Source: an uncultured Granulosicoccaceae bacterium
GTDB taxonomy: Bacteria; Pseudomonadota; Gammaproteobacteria; Granulosicoccales; Granulosicoccaceae
Length of the DNA: 64,000 bases
Assembly: GCA_937922675.1 (NCBI GenBank)
Contig: CALAJN010000004.1
Location: forward strand, 248,001-312,000
Direction of reading: 5' to 3'
Within the stretch, counting starts at the first letter, position 1; the number at the start of each line of letters is the position of its first letter. A model generated the notes under the pieces. That model was not told the origin of the DNA, ran no database searches, and worked only from the letters and a program-made list of their open reading frames with translations. A program made the translations under genes and the position numbers. This document shows positions 1 to 8,666 of the stretch, piece after piece.

Positions 1-1462
1 CTGGCTGGCGCTCGACTTCCCTGCCCTGCCACTGGATCGCCAAGCGGTATCCCGTGATGCAGCGGGTATGTCATCGCAGGCAGCACCGGGCGCGGTGGAG
101 GGCGCTCCAGTGGATGAGGACACAGGCCGTGCGGTCATTGTGCAAACCGGGTCGTCCCGCCAGATCCTCGCCTGTAACGATGCCGCTCGTGATGCCGGTG
201 TGCGAGCAGGCCTTGCCCTGAATACGGCCTGGGCCTTGATGCCAAGTCTTGTTGTGAGCGAATTCGATGAGACAGCTCAGGCAGAGCATCTGGAGCAACT
301 GACTCTGCTGGCGCTCACCTGGTCATCGCGCATAACCCCCAAACCGCCATCATCGATTGTTCTCGAGATTGGTGCGAGCTTGAGACTCTTTGGCGGCCTG
401 GATGCATTGATGGCAAGGATTCGCGCAGAGCTTGCAGCGCAAGGCGTGTCGGTTGTATGCGCCGTAGCGCCTCTACCCTCAGCCGCCTTGTTGTTTGCAC
501 GTGGTGGTATCAACGCGATCGTGCGTGAGCCTGCTCAACTCGAGGCTGCCTTCGCACCTGTTGCATTGTCCTGTTTGAGGCTCGATGAGCAAGTCACCAA
601 GGGTTTACAGCGTTCCGGGGTTCGTACGCTGGGCGCTCTGCGCGCACTGCCTGTCAAGCCACTGGCACGTCGGTTTGGCCGTGCATTGACAGACTGGCTA
701 TATCGACTGGACGGGCGCCTGCCTGATCCGCAGTCTGCCTGGCATCGGCCAGAAACATTCCGCCAGGGACTGGACCTTCCATTGGAAGCGCCGGATACAG
801 CGGCACTGTTATTCCCCTTGAACCGGTTGTTTGCGGCGCTGGGCGGCTTTCTGGTGGCAGGAGATCTCGGGGTGCGCTCGCTCGATGTGTGCTTGTATCA
901 CCACCGCCTGAAGCCCACTGTGCTGACGCTGCGCTTCATCGATCCGACAGCCGATACGGCGCACCTTGTGAAGGTGGCCCGCGAGAAGCTCGATGGCACG
1001 CGTTTGCCGAGGCCTGTCATCAGGGTTGTGCTCGCAGCAATGGAGCTTGCCGAGGTGGAGCGTGCCGGTAGTGATCTGTTTGATCGCGGGCGCGCCCGTG
1101 ACGGGGGTATCGAGCAGGTGCTTGATCGTCTGCGCGCGCGGCTTGGCAGAGAAGCCTTGTACACCGCACAGACAGGCGATGACCATCGACCGGAAAAGGC
1201 CTGGCTGTGCACGCTGCTTGGCAAGTCAGCTCAGCTGGACGCATGGCCTGCCCGCCCGCTTTGGCTATACCGTGAGCCGGTTCTCGCAACAGAGGCCCTG
1301 CAATTGATGACACCCCCTGAGCGCATCGAGAACGGTTGGTGGGACGAAGTGGATGTGCGACGTGACTATTACATCGCACGTGATTCACAAGGCAGTCATT
1401 TCTGGGTGTATCGCAATCGACAAAGATCGGAGCACTTGTGGGTGCACGGAGTGTTTGCCTGA
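1..1462 (+). CDS. imuB: ImuB, inactive Y-family polymerase homologue (5' end outside window)
   Basis: Accessory protein of the SOS mutasome. ImuB links ImuA and the sliding clamp to the error-prone polymerase DnaE2 during translesion synthesis. The reading frame is open from base 2, where it already reads LALDFPALPLD, the family's N-terminal motif, so only a few codons are missing. About 486 residues are visible. The Y-family palm is recognisable, but the usual SxDE catalytic motif is replaced by LEIGASLRLFGG, as in ImuB. The tail ending LWVHGVFA is characteristic of the family. imuA would be expected just upstream, outside the window. The usual partner dnaE2 lies far away at 26.0 kb. Confidence 0.93.
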   Translation, partial: WLALDFPALPLDRQAVSRDAAGMSSQAAPGAVEGAPVDEDTGRAVIVQTGSSRQILACNDAARDAGVRAGLALNTAWALMPSLVVSEFDETAQAEHLEQLTLLALTWSSRITPKPPSSIVLEIGASLRLFGGLDALMARIRAELAAQGVSVVCAVAPLPSAALLFARGGINAIVREPAQLEAAFAPVALSCLRLDEQVTKGLQRSGVRTLGALRALPVKPLARRFGRALTDWLYRLDGRLPDPQSAWHRPETFRQGLDLPLEAPDTAALLFPLNRLFAALGGFLVAGDLGVRSLDVCLYHHRLKPTVLTLRFIDPTADTAHLVKVAREKLDGTRLPRPVIRVVLAAMELAEVERAGSDLFDRGRARDGGIEQVLDRLRARLGREALYTAQTGDDHRPEKAWLCTLLGKSAQLDAWPARPLWLYREPVLATEALQLMTPPERIENGWWDEVDVRRDYYIARDSQGSHFWVYRNRQRSEHLWVHGVFA

Positions 1463-1555
1463 ACTCATTTTCGAGCCTGCTTTCAGGCCGCTACAAATGA
1501 TCACTTTGAGAATCAGGTCGCGTGTCATTGAACTACGTGCGCATAGGCTTGACGA

Positions 1556-2848
1556 ATGAACATACTTCTCGGTGGTATCGCAGACGACATCGCTGGCGCG
1601 ACTGAGCTTGCAAGCGTGCTGGCGCGCTCCGGTATGCCGGTACGCCTGCACCTTGGGGTGCCACAGAATATCGAGCTACACGCTACAGATCTCTCCGATG
1701 AGAGTCGCCCAGCACCGTTTGAGATCATTGCGCTGAGCTGCAGGACGTCCTGTGCCACCACGGCCGTTAGCGAGGCTACTCAGGCATGGCACTGGCTGCT
1801 TGGCCGAGGCGTACGACGCCTGTATTGGAAGTACGCTTTATCAAGCGAGGCATCAGCAAACACTGCCATTGGCCCGGTTACAGATGCTTTACTTGACGCC
1901 ATAGCGGATGCGCGAGCCGATGATGCTGTGGTGATGAGTGTGCATTACCTGGGCTCTGCTGTATCAGCGTGTGAGCAGTCGCCGCCGGCGAGCAAGCTCC
2001 TTGGCCTGTTGAGCGTTCAAACCAACCATCAGACAAGCCAATTGAGTGGCACAACGCTCACTAACGAGCAGCAACCGATCAGAGAAGAGCTCGATGAACT
2101 TGCAGCCAAGGGCACAAGACATGTTGTTGGCAATGCGGTCAGTGAGGCAGAGCTTGTGTCCCTTGTGCGCGCCACTGAGCGATTCCCATTGATCTGCGGT
2201 AGTAGTGCCCAAGCCCTTCACCTGCCAGCCTTGTTTCGTGTGCGCGGTTTTTTGTCATCTGCAGATGAGCAGGCGCCAACTGCCGCACCGTCGGGTGCCA
2301 CACTTGTTCTAAGTGGCAGCGCCTCCAAAGTCACGCTGGAACAGGTTCAAGCGTGGCCGCCACATCAGTTGTCCATAGAACTGAATCCCTTGCAGCTGAC
2401 CACCCCTGAACAGAGGGCTGCGGCCGTCGCACGAGTATTGACCTTGCTACAGCAGGCCAAGGTTGAACGGAGTGCTTTGCTTGTGCACGCTACCACCCAT
2501 CTTGATGCATGTGACTTTATTGACGACCTGTCAGCCGCTCACGTCGCGAATGAGCATGTCGATTCCGTGTTGGCCGAATGCGCGGCCCAAGGGCTTAATC
2601 ACAATGTACGCAAGTTGATCGTAGCAGGTGATCAGACAGCGCTTGCCGTGTCACATGCGCTCGATATCCACACTCTGCACGTCAGACATGAGATTACCCC
2701 TGGCGTGTCCTGGTGCCGTGCTTGCGTTTCTACCAAAGCGGATGCCAACTCGATCGACCTGGCCCTTGTCTTTAAGCCCTGCGGTGCGGGTGAAGGGCAA
2801 TTTTTCACTCAGGCACTCGATCACATCGATCCTCCCAAGCGCGATTGA
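1556..2848 (+). CDS. Four-carbon acid sugar kinase family protein (OtnK/DUF1537-like), divergent
   Basis: 430 residues, the normal length for 3-oxo-tetronate / four-carbon sugar-acid kinases. The N-terminal GGIADDIAGATELASVL is the substrate-binding motif of the family. The C-terminal part (VAGDQTALAVSHAL, then EITPGVSWCRA and KPCGAGEGQF) is the ATP-binding half. The central stretch around residues 120-165, where the family normally carries conserved proline- and glycine-rich substrate motifs, is poorly conserved here. The partner aldolase, epimerase and dehydrogenase genes of otn-type operons are absent nearby. Catalytic competence and substrate are therefore uncertain. Start chosen at the ATG directly before the motif. 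Confidence 0.8.
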   Translation: MNILLGGIADDIAGATELASVLARSGMPVRLHLGVPQNIELHATDLSDESRPAPFEIIALSCRTSCATTAVSEATQAWHWLLGRGVRRLYWKYALSSEASANTAIGPVTDALLDAIADARADDAVVMSVHYLGSAVSACEQSPPASKLLGLLSVQTNHQTSQLSGTTLTNEQQPIREELDELAAKGTRHVVGNAVSEAELVSLVRATERFPLICGSSAQALHLPALFRVRGFLSSADEQAPTAAPSGATLVLSGSASKVTLEQVQAWPPHQLSIELNPLQLTTPEQRAAAVARVLTLLQQAKVERSALLVHATTHLDACDFIDDLSAAHVANEHVDSVLAECAAQGLNHNVRKLIVAGDQTALAVSHALDIHTLHVRHEITPGVSWCRACVSTKADANSIDLALVFKPCGAGEGQFFTQALDHIDPPKRD

Positions 2849-2894
2849 TGCCAGCGCCGCCTGTGCGAGCAGCGCAACAAACACACAACCTGGC

Positions 2895-3383
2895 CTATGG
2901 ATTTACCGAGGTAGCAAAGCCTTGTGTACGTTCAGCCTCGCTCGGCTCACGCACTGCCACAATGGAGATCTCGAAGTGCAGGACCTGCCCTGCCAGAGGA
3001 TGATTGGCATCCAGGCGGACGGTCTCTTCGTTCACCTCGATAACTGTCACAAGCTGTGAGGTATCGTCATTGCCAAGCGCTTGAAGTCGTTGGCCGACGA
3101 TCAGTGGCACACCGTCTGGCAGCCGTTCGCGCACTGCGTCCATGGGCCAGTCCTGAATCAGTGACTCATCACTGTAGCCGTAGCCATCTTCAGGGTAGAT
3201 GGTGACCGCCAGAGCCTCACCTGCCCTGTGGCCGGTGAGCTCGCGTTCGAGGCTGGGTAGCAGCGCGTTGGTATTGTGCATGTAGACCATCGGCAGCTCT
3301 CCCTGAGATCCGTCGATCAGTTCACCGAAGCCGTTGGTCAGACGGTAATGCATGGCAACGACGCAATCATCGTCAATCAACAT
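2895..3383 (-). CDS. FKBP-type peptidyl-prolyl isomerase, SlyD-like
   Basis: Predicted cytoplasmic prolyl isomerase/chaperone. The protein (162 residues from this start) begins with the FKBP strand VVAMHYRLTNGFGELIDGS. It contains PEDGYGY and an inserted chaperone (IF) domain, then closes with the half-domain containing DANHPLAGQVLHFEI, the pattern of SlyD-like FKBPs. The His/Cys-rich metal-binding tail of E. coli SlyD is missing. I chose the ATG that gives the usual short N-terminus. A TTG at 3413 would overlap the stop of the upstream DUF1456 gene by four bases and is an alternative. The two genes form a probable minus-strand operon. Confidence 0.88.
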   Translation of the reverse strand: MLIDDDCVVAMHYRLTNGFGELIDGSQGELPMVYMHNTNALLPSLERELTGHRAGEALAVTIYPEDGYGYSDESLIQDWPMDAVRERLPDGVPLIVGQRLQALGNDDTSQLVTVIEVNEETVRLDANHPLAGQVLHFEISIVAVREPSEAERTQGFATSVNP

Positions 3384-3409
3384 CGGTTGTGCGTTATCGG
3401 TCACTGGTA

Positions 3410-3925
3410 TCAAGCGCTCGTGTCAGGTGTGTTGTTGCGCTGGCGCTCGGCAAGCCCTGTCAGGAAGCGTCGCAGCATCTGATCTCCGCACCGCCGGAAA
3501 TTGCGCGCATCCGGGCGTCTCAACAAAGAGCTCACTTCACTGTTGCTGACACTCCCGCCACCGCTGACGATTAGGGCTTGCACGTCTTGCGAACGTAGCG
3601 ACAATGCTGTCTTGATGCCCTTGATGACCGCATTGTTGTCCATCGCAGCACGTGGCTTGTTGTCAACGCCTGGTTTCACGTTTGGCGCTCCATCTGACGG
3701 CCCATTGGCGGGAGGTCCGCGATGTTCCAGGATGAGTCCGCCAAGCAGCGCCGAGAGCATGATCTCCGGGCACACTTGACAATCCGGGTGATCGTCCTTC
3801 AGGCGCCAGGCCGAGATCTCATCGAGAGTGGCGTGCTCTCCACCGAGTTTGATCAGACGCAGTGCGTCTGCATCGTCCAGCTGCAGCGAATATCGCAAAC
3901 GGCGGTTGAGATCGTTGGTGTCCAT
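3410..3925 (-). CDS. DUF1456 family protein (YehS-like)
   Basis: 171 residues made of two repeats of a short helical DUF1456 unit. The first starts MDTNDLNRRLRYSLQLDD, with CPEIMLSALLGGLI. The second (NNAVIKGIKTALSLRSQD) ends RNFRRCGDQMLRRFLTGLA. This matches YehS-type proteins of unknown function. The internal ATG at 3925 was preferred because the 30 residues before it do not belong to the domain. The gene precedes the SlyD-like isomerase and probably shares its transcript. No function can be assigned beyond the family. Confidence 0.88.
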   Translation of the reverse strand: MDTNDLNRRLRYSLQLDDADALRLIKLGGEHATLDEISAWRLKDDHPDCQVCPEIMLSALLGGLILEHRGPPANGPSDGAPNVKPGVDNKPRAAMDNNAVIKGIKTALSLRSQDVQALIVSGGGSVSNSEVSSLLRRPDARNFRRCGDQMLRRFLTGLAERQRNNTPDTSA

Positions 3926-4155
3926 GGCAGATGTGTTGTGGTGGCCCGTGATGATGCCGCGAAAAGGCACGATGTTCCAGCGCACGTGGCTTGCCCGATG
4001 TCGACTGAGCGCCAACGGTCTGACCCCGCCCGACTACCCAGGCCTGCGCGGCGCTGACAGGGTGCCTCGCCAGCGTGCTGCAAAGGTGTCAATTCAGTTG
4101 AGAAGAAACCTGTTTTGGTTTTTTGTGTATCGGCGCATGGTGTTACTATTCGCGT

Positions 4156-4863
4156 ATGCGGGAAAGCGCTTTGCAGAACGAATTGCCAGGTGAGGCTGAT
4201 CCGAGTATCTGGCCATGGGTCATTGCCTGCGTCGGAGCGGTATCTCTGTTCCTCGTTTCCCGACAGGTGCTTGCTCATATTCCCGCGTCACTGGAGCGCC
4301 AGGCGCTTGCGGTACTCGCTGTAGAGCAACAGCCGGATGTCGAGATAGAGGTCTCCGGCCGGGACTTGAGCCTGACCGGCGTTCTGACAGCAGACACCGA
4401 CGTTGAGTCACTCGTGCGCCGAGTGGCGTCTATTGATGGCGTGCGCCTTGTGTCCGATTCGCTGACCGTCTTTGATCCTGCCGCCGCCGAGCGTTCTCGC
4501 AGGGCCTCATTTGGTGATGCTCTGGGGCGGCTGGACACCTCTTCGGTCGCTTTCGAGCCGGGCAGCACCACCTTCGCTGTCGGCAGTGAAGGCGCGCTCG
4601 GTCAGCTTGAGCAATTGCTCAAGACCTGGCCTGAGTTTCGTATCCGGATTGGCGGGCACACCGACAACACGGGGCGGCCCGATGTCAATCTGCGTTTGAG
4701 CCGAGAGCGCGCACGCGCGGTTGCCGATTGGCTCGTCGGGCGAGGTGTGCCGGGTGAGCAGATCATCGCTCAAGGGTACGGTGCCACGCAGCCCATAGCC
4801 GACAACACGACTGAGTCAGGTCGTTCCCGCAATCGCCGCATCGAGGTGCGTTATGTCGATTGA
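4156..4863 (+). CDS. Membrane-anchored BON-OmpA peptidoglycan-associated protein
   Basis: About 235 residues. An N-terminal membrane segment (WPWVIACVGAVSLFLVS) is followed by a BON domain (about residues 45-105, with VEIEVSGRDLSLTGVL). A C-terminal OmpA domain carries GHTDNTG and NRRIEVRYVD, with the Asp and Arg that bind diaminopimelate in peptidoglycan. It should anchor the inner membrane or periplasm to the wall. The ATG at 4156 has no Shine-Dalgarno sequence. A TACTAT hexamer ends six bases before it, so the mRNA may be nearly leaderless. The next gene starts 24 bases after the stop and is likely cotranscribed. Confidence 0.85.
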   Translation: MRESALQNELPGEADPSIWPWVIACVGAVSLFLVSRQVLAHIPASLERQALAVLAVEQQPDVEIEVSGRDLSLTGVLTADTDVESLVRRVASIDGVRLVSDSLTVFDPAAAERSRRASFGDALGRLDTSSVAFEPGSTTFAVGSEGALGQLEQLLKTWPEFRIRIGGHTDNTGRPDVNLRLSRERARAVADWLVGRGVPGEQIIAQGYGATQPIADNTTESGRSRNRRIEVRYVD

Positions 4864-4887
4864 ACGCATTTGTTGGAGGTCTACTGG

Positions 4888-6216
4888 ATGATTTACCTGA
4901 TCACGCAGATGCTGCTGTGCATCGCGCTCGCCCTGATAACAGGCGCGGCGGTGGGCTGGTTGGTTCATCGAGCGCGTTACGCCGATCGGATTACCGCGCT
5001 GCGCCACACCATCGGGCAGCAACATGCTCAAGTCCAGCAGGCGCGTACAGACGTCGCGATGATTACCCAGGACTTTGACGAGCTGAAGGCCCGGGCGCAG
5101 TCCGAGATCGACATGCTTCGTCAAGACAACAAACGGCTGCCCTCCCTCGATCAAAATCTGGAAAAGAGTCAGCTACTGGTGCGCCAGCTGATGCAAAAGC
5201 ATGAGGCACAGCTGCGTGATCTCACCCAGGAAAACGAGCAGCTCGGCATCAAACTGTCTGTCATGCAGGACCGGGAGGCCGCCTTTGCCAAGGTACGTGC
5301 GGAGCTCGAAAGTACGCGCTCAAGACTGGCTGACCTCCAGACCGGTGGTGCATCCGAAGGCCTGACAGCGGCTGCGTCGAGCGCTCAGGCTGGCGGCCCG
5401 CCTTCCTCGGCACGGAACGTTGCAGCAGACCGTGATCATTCTGTGGCGACTCAGGCGGCACCACCGTTCGTACCGCAAGAAGCGAGTGTCACCAGATCAG
5501 ACGCTGATGCGGCCACTGACGATGCGCCGCGCAAAGCGGTGCGGTCAAGTTGGGCCTCTGCGCCGGCGCCTGATCTCGATGAGAACAAGGCTGAAAGTGC
5601 CGACACCGCCCTGGCCGAGCCTGACGGCAGATCGCAGACTGCGGCTGCAAACGTCGAGCCTGCCGAGACTCAACACGAGACAGTGTCTGACTCTGCCGCG
5701 CTTATGCACAGCATGGGCCTTGACGTGGTCGACAATGAAGACGAGACGGCCGATGACTACATCGCGCATCCGAAGCCCGCTGCACGTGAATCGGCAGGTG
5801 ACCCGGGGAGTGACCTGGGGAGTGACCTCGGACCTGGCGCGTCAGCCAGTGAAACCGTAGAGGCGCCGGGCACGCCTGAACACGACCCCTTGGCCATTGG
5901 CGAGGTTGAATTCGACGAAAACTCCAGCGAAGACTTCAACGACGACACGCTGACCGAATTTGACCCGGACGTCGAGCAGTTGTTTGACACCGTAGACCAC
6001 CACGATGACCTGAAACAGATATTCGGGATTGGTCCGGTGACCGAAAAGGCGCTCAATGAGCTCGGTATCACGAGCTACTCACAACTCGCTGATCTGCAGC
6101 GCCACGACATCGAAACGATCGCCGATGCCCTGCAGATTTTCCCCGGTCGAATCGAGCGGGATGACTGGGTCGGTAACGCCAGGCGGCAGCTTGAGGACGT
6201 GCTCGAGGAGCTGTAA
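4888..6216 (+). CDS. Membrane-anchored coiled-coil protein with C-terminal helix-hairpin-helix domain
   Basis: 442 residues of unknown function. An N-terminal transmembrane helix (about residues 1-25) leads into a charged coiled coil (about 35-155). A long acidic Ala/Asp/Glu-rich linker, probably disordered, follows to about residue 375. A C-terminal helix-hairpin-helix fold (DLKQIFGIGPVTEKALNELG, then FPGRIERDDWVGNA) resembles the DNA-binding HhH modules attached to membrane or ribosomal proteins. The start is fixed by a strong GGAGG at 4875-4879, eight bases before the ATG. An in-frame TTG at 4870 is less likely. It follows the BON-OmpA gene, suggesting an envelope role. Confidence 0.8.
   Translation: MIYLITQMLLCIALALITGAAVGWLVHRARYADRITALRHTIGQQHAQVQQARTDVAMITQDFDELKARAQSEIDMLRQDNKRLPSLDQNLEKSQLLVRQLMQKHEAQLRDLTQENEQLGIKLSVMQDREAAFAKVRAELESTRSRLADLQTGGASEGLTAAASSAQAGGPPSSARNVAADRDHSVATQAAPPFVPQEASVTRSDADAATDDAPRKAVRSSWASAPAPDLDENKAESADTALAEPDGRSQTAAANVEPAETQHETVSDSAALMHSMGLDVVDNEDETADDYIAHPKPAARESAGDPGSDLGSDLGPGASASETVEAPGTPEHDPLAIGEVEFDENSSEDFNDDTLTEFDPDVEQLFDTVDHHDDLKQIFGIGPVTEKALNELGITSYSQLADLQRHDIETIADALQIFPGRIERDDWVGNARRQLEDVLEEL
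5798..5833 (+). repeat. 12-bp in-frame tandem repeat in the acidic linker
   Basis: Three consecutive copies of a GTGACCyGGGGA-like unit (the third diverged) encode the GD/SDLG-type repeats in the linker of the coiled-coil/HhH protein. Such repeats often vary in copy number between strains. Confidence 0.7.
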
Positions 6217-6363
6217 GTCGAGCGCATGCCCATGCGGTGTGGTCGCCGCTCTAGCCGAGCGACATTTTTGCCCCGAATCTGCAGAGCAGTTAACAGTTGG
6301 CCTGCGGCGCTGGCGCAGCCCTTGCTCGATGTAGAGACTCTGACAGCCACCTAGTCTCCCGCC

Positions 6364-7908
6364 TTGCGCGTCTCTTACCGCCCGCACAAGTGTCGTCCGG
6401 CATTCGGTCTGGTCATACCGGGTCTGCTGTTCGCTGTGGTGAATCTGCACGGTCAGGCGCTCGCACGTGAAGGCGATGCCGTGTCCGCGAATTCAGTGCA
6501 GTTCGAGCGCTGCACCATCGGGGACCGGAGAGCAACGCTGAAGGCACGTTGCGCGACTCTTGACGTGCCACTGAATCCTGGAGCCGCCTCGCCGAGTCAG
6601 CCAGGTCAGGACGCCACACTGAAACTCGCCATCGCAAAGATTCCGGCGCGTGGACGCAAGGCACAGGCTGATCCTGTGGTGTTCATTTCAGGCGGCCCCG
6701 GTCAGTCTGCGCAAGACACCTACCCCGCAATCGCTCGCGCGTTTCGGCACGTCAACCGGGATCGCGACATCATAATCGTGGACCAGCGCGGTACCGGTGC
6801 ATCCGAGTTGCTTGACTGTCCGTCAGGTCCGGACGGTTTTTCAGGCGAGGACAGTCGTGAGGCTCTGGCACGCGATGCGCGCGAGGCTGCATCAGAGTGC
6901 CTGGCATCGCTTGCAGCAGACCCGCGTCTTTTCACGACCAGTGTTGCAGTACAGGATCTGGATCAGGTGCGTAGCGCGCTTGGTATTGAACGCTGGAATC
7001 TGTATGGCGTGTCCTATGGCACTCGGGTCGCCCTGCACTACGCCAGGCGTTATCCGGCGCACACACGTGCATTGGTGCTGGACGCTGTCGTACCTCCGGG
7101 TATTCCTCTGGGGCCAGATATCGCTCCCTTGGCACAGCGCGCGTTGTCGTTGATTCTGCAACGCTGTACAAGTGATCAGGCTTGTAATAACGCGTTTCCT
7201 GATATCGAGAACAGAACCAGGGAATTCATAACGGATCTTGAGACCAGCGCTATCGATGTGGAGTGGGAGGATATCGCTCAGGGCTCGCTCGAGACGTCTC
7301 GTTTTACGCGTGAAGACCTCGCCGTTACCTTGCGATTGCTTGCGTACTCGTCCCATGGCGCTTCGCTGTTGCCCTCTTTGCTGGACGATGCCATAGCGCA
7401 GGGTCATCTGGCGCCACTGGCGCGTCAGGCATCCTTGCAGACGCAAGATCTTGAAGCGAGTCTGGCCACGGGCATGCACTATGCCGTGGTGTGTACCGAA
7501 GACTTGCCGTTTATGGATGCAGAGGCCGCACATGCTGCTGCCGCCGGTACCTTTCTCGGTAGTGCCCCACTGACAGCCCTTGAGGCTGCCTGTGATGCCT
7601 GGCCTGCTGGCATCATTGATGATGACTTTCATGCCCCGCTTGAAAGCGCTGTGCCCACGCTCATGTTGTCGGGGGAAGCGGACCCTGTTACACCGCCGGC
7701 CTACGCTGAACGTCTGGCACAAACGCTTGGCAACACGACCCATATCGTCAACGAAGGTCAGGGTCATATGCAGCTGCCGCTGGGTTGTGTGCCGCAACTG
7801 CTGGCAGAATTTGTCGATACAACTCTGGGCGAAAGCCTGTCTCTTGATTGCCTTGATCGCTTGCATCCGCCGCCGTTCTTTGTCGATGCCAACGGGCCGC
7901 GCCCATGA
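6364..7908 (+). CDS. Secreted alpha/beta hydrolase of the TAP (tripeptidyl/prolyl aminopeptidase-like) family
   Basis: 514 residues with an N-terminal hydrophobic export signal (FGLVIPGLLFAVVNLHGQALA). The hydrolase fold has an HG-type oxyanion segment (ISGGPGQSAQD) and a nucleophile elbow GVSYGTR. A C-terminal TAP-like part (LMLSGEADPVTPP and GQGHMQLPLGC) supplies the acid and histidine. Several cysteines fit a periplasmic enzyme. The likely substrate is a short peptide or ester. The start is a TTG without a convincing ribosome site, so the exact N-terminus is uncertain. The stop overlaps the next gene's ATG (ATGA), coupling it to the ABC exporter that follows. Confidence 0.85.
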   Translation: MRVSYRPHKCRPAFGLVIPGLLFAVVNLHGQALAREGDAVSANSVQFERCTIGDRRATLKARCATLDVPLNPGAASPSQPGQDATLKLAIAKIPARGRKAQADPVVFISGGPGQSAQDTYPAIARAFRHVNRDRDIIIVDQRGTGASELLDCPSGPDGFSGEDSREALARDAREAASECLASLAADPRLFTTSVAVQDLDQVRSALGIERWNLYGVSYGTRVALHYARRYPAHTRALVLDAVVPPGIPLGPDIAPLAQRALSLILQRCTSDQACNNAFPDIENRTREFITDLETSAIDVEWEDIAQGSLETSRFTREDLAVTLRLLAYSSHGASLLPSLLDDAIAQGHLAPLARQASLQTQDLEASLATGMHYAVVCTEDLPFMDAEAAHAAAAGTFLGSAPLTALEAACDAWPAGIIDDDFHAPLESAVPTLMLSGEADPVTPPAYAERLAQTLGNTTHIVNEGQGHMQLPLGCVPQLLAEFVDTTLGESLSLDCLDRLHPPPFFVDANGPRP

Positions 7909-8666
7909 TTCAATGCGAAGGTCTTGCCAAGGCGTTTTCTCGCCCGGGCGCGCGGCGCACAGAAACGCCAGTAGCCGCCGTTCAGGATGTCAGTTTCTCG
8001 GCCGCTGATGGTCAGATCACAGGGCTACTTGGGCCTAATGGTGCGGGTAAATCAACGAGTTTGCGAATGCTCGCTACGCTGGTTGTCCCGGACGCTGGCA
8101 ATGCCTCAATCGATGGGCACAATGTGGTTACCCAGGTCGAAGCTGCCAGGCGTAACCTTGGCTACATGCCGCACGACGCCGGTATCTACCCGAGGTTGAC
8201 CGCGCGCGAGAATATTCACTACTACGCCCGCCTGTGTGGCCTCTCCGCATCTGTGGCTCAACAACGTACCGGCGAGTTGATTGAGCAACTGGCCATGACA
8301 AGCTTTGCTGATCGTCGCGCGGCAGGCTTTAGCCAAGGCCAGAAAACCAAGGTCGCCCTTGGACGAGCTCTGGTGCACTCGCCTCGTAATCTGATGCTCG
8401 ATGAGCCGACTAACGGGCTCGACGTCATGGCAACCCGGGGCTTGCGCGAGATCGTTAGAAACCTGGCGGACCGAGGGCATTGCATCGTGTTTTCAAGTCA
8501 TGTGATGCAGGAGGTGTCAGCGCTCTGTGATCGGATCGCCATCATCGCCGAGGGTCGTATCGCACTGGCCGATAGCTTGCCGGCAATCTTGTCGCGCACC
8601 GGCCAAACCGATCTTGAGGATGCCTTCGTCTCGGCGCTGGGCTTGCAGCCGGAGCAAGACACATGA
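7905..8666 (+). CDS. ABC exporter ATP-binding subunit, NatA-like
   Basis: 253-residue ATPase with Walker A GLLGPNGAGKST, signature FSQGQKTKVALGRAL and Walker B NLMLDEPTNGLD. The close resemblance to NatA subunits and the following NatB-like permease indicate an efflux or Na+-type exporter rather than an importer. Four-base ATGA overlaps at both ends tie it to the hydrolase upstream and the permease downstream. The three genes form one operon. Similar hydrolase-NatAB groupings are known in gammaproteobacteria, but their substrate is not established. Confidence 0.92.
   Translation: MIQCEGLAKAFSRPGARRTETPVAAVQDVSFSAADGQITGLLGPNGAGKSTSLRMLATLVVPDAGNASIDGHNVVTQVEAARRNLGYMPHDAGIYPRLTARENIHYYARLCGLSASVAQQRTGELIEQLAMTSFADRRAAGFSQGQKTKVALGRALVHSPRNLMLDEPTNGLDVMATRGLREIVRNLADRGHCIVFSSHVMQEVSALCDRIAIIAEGRIALADSLPAILSRTGQTDLEDAFVSALGLQPEQDT

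Noticed and set aside
1475-1488. Hairpin GCCTG-CTTT-CAGGC after imuB as a terminator
   Set aside because: Only a 5-bp stem and no T tract; too weak to call.
6892-7866. 324-codon open frame on the minus strand opposite the TAP hydrolase
   Set aside because: No recognisable domain; it lies wholly opposite a gene with clear catalytic motifs and is a by-product of GC-rich codon use.
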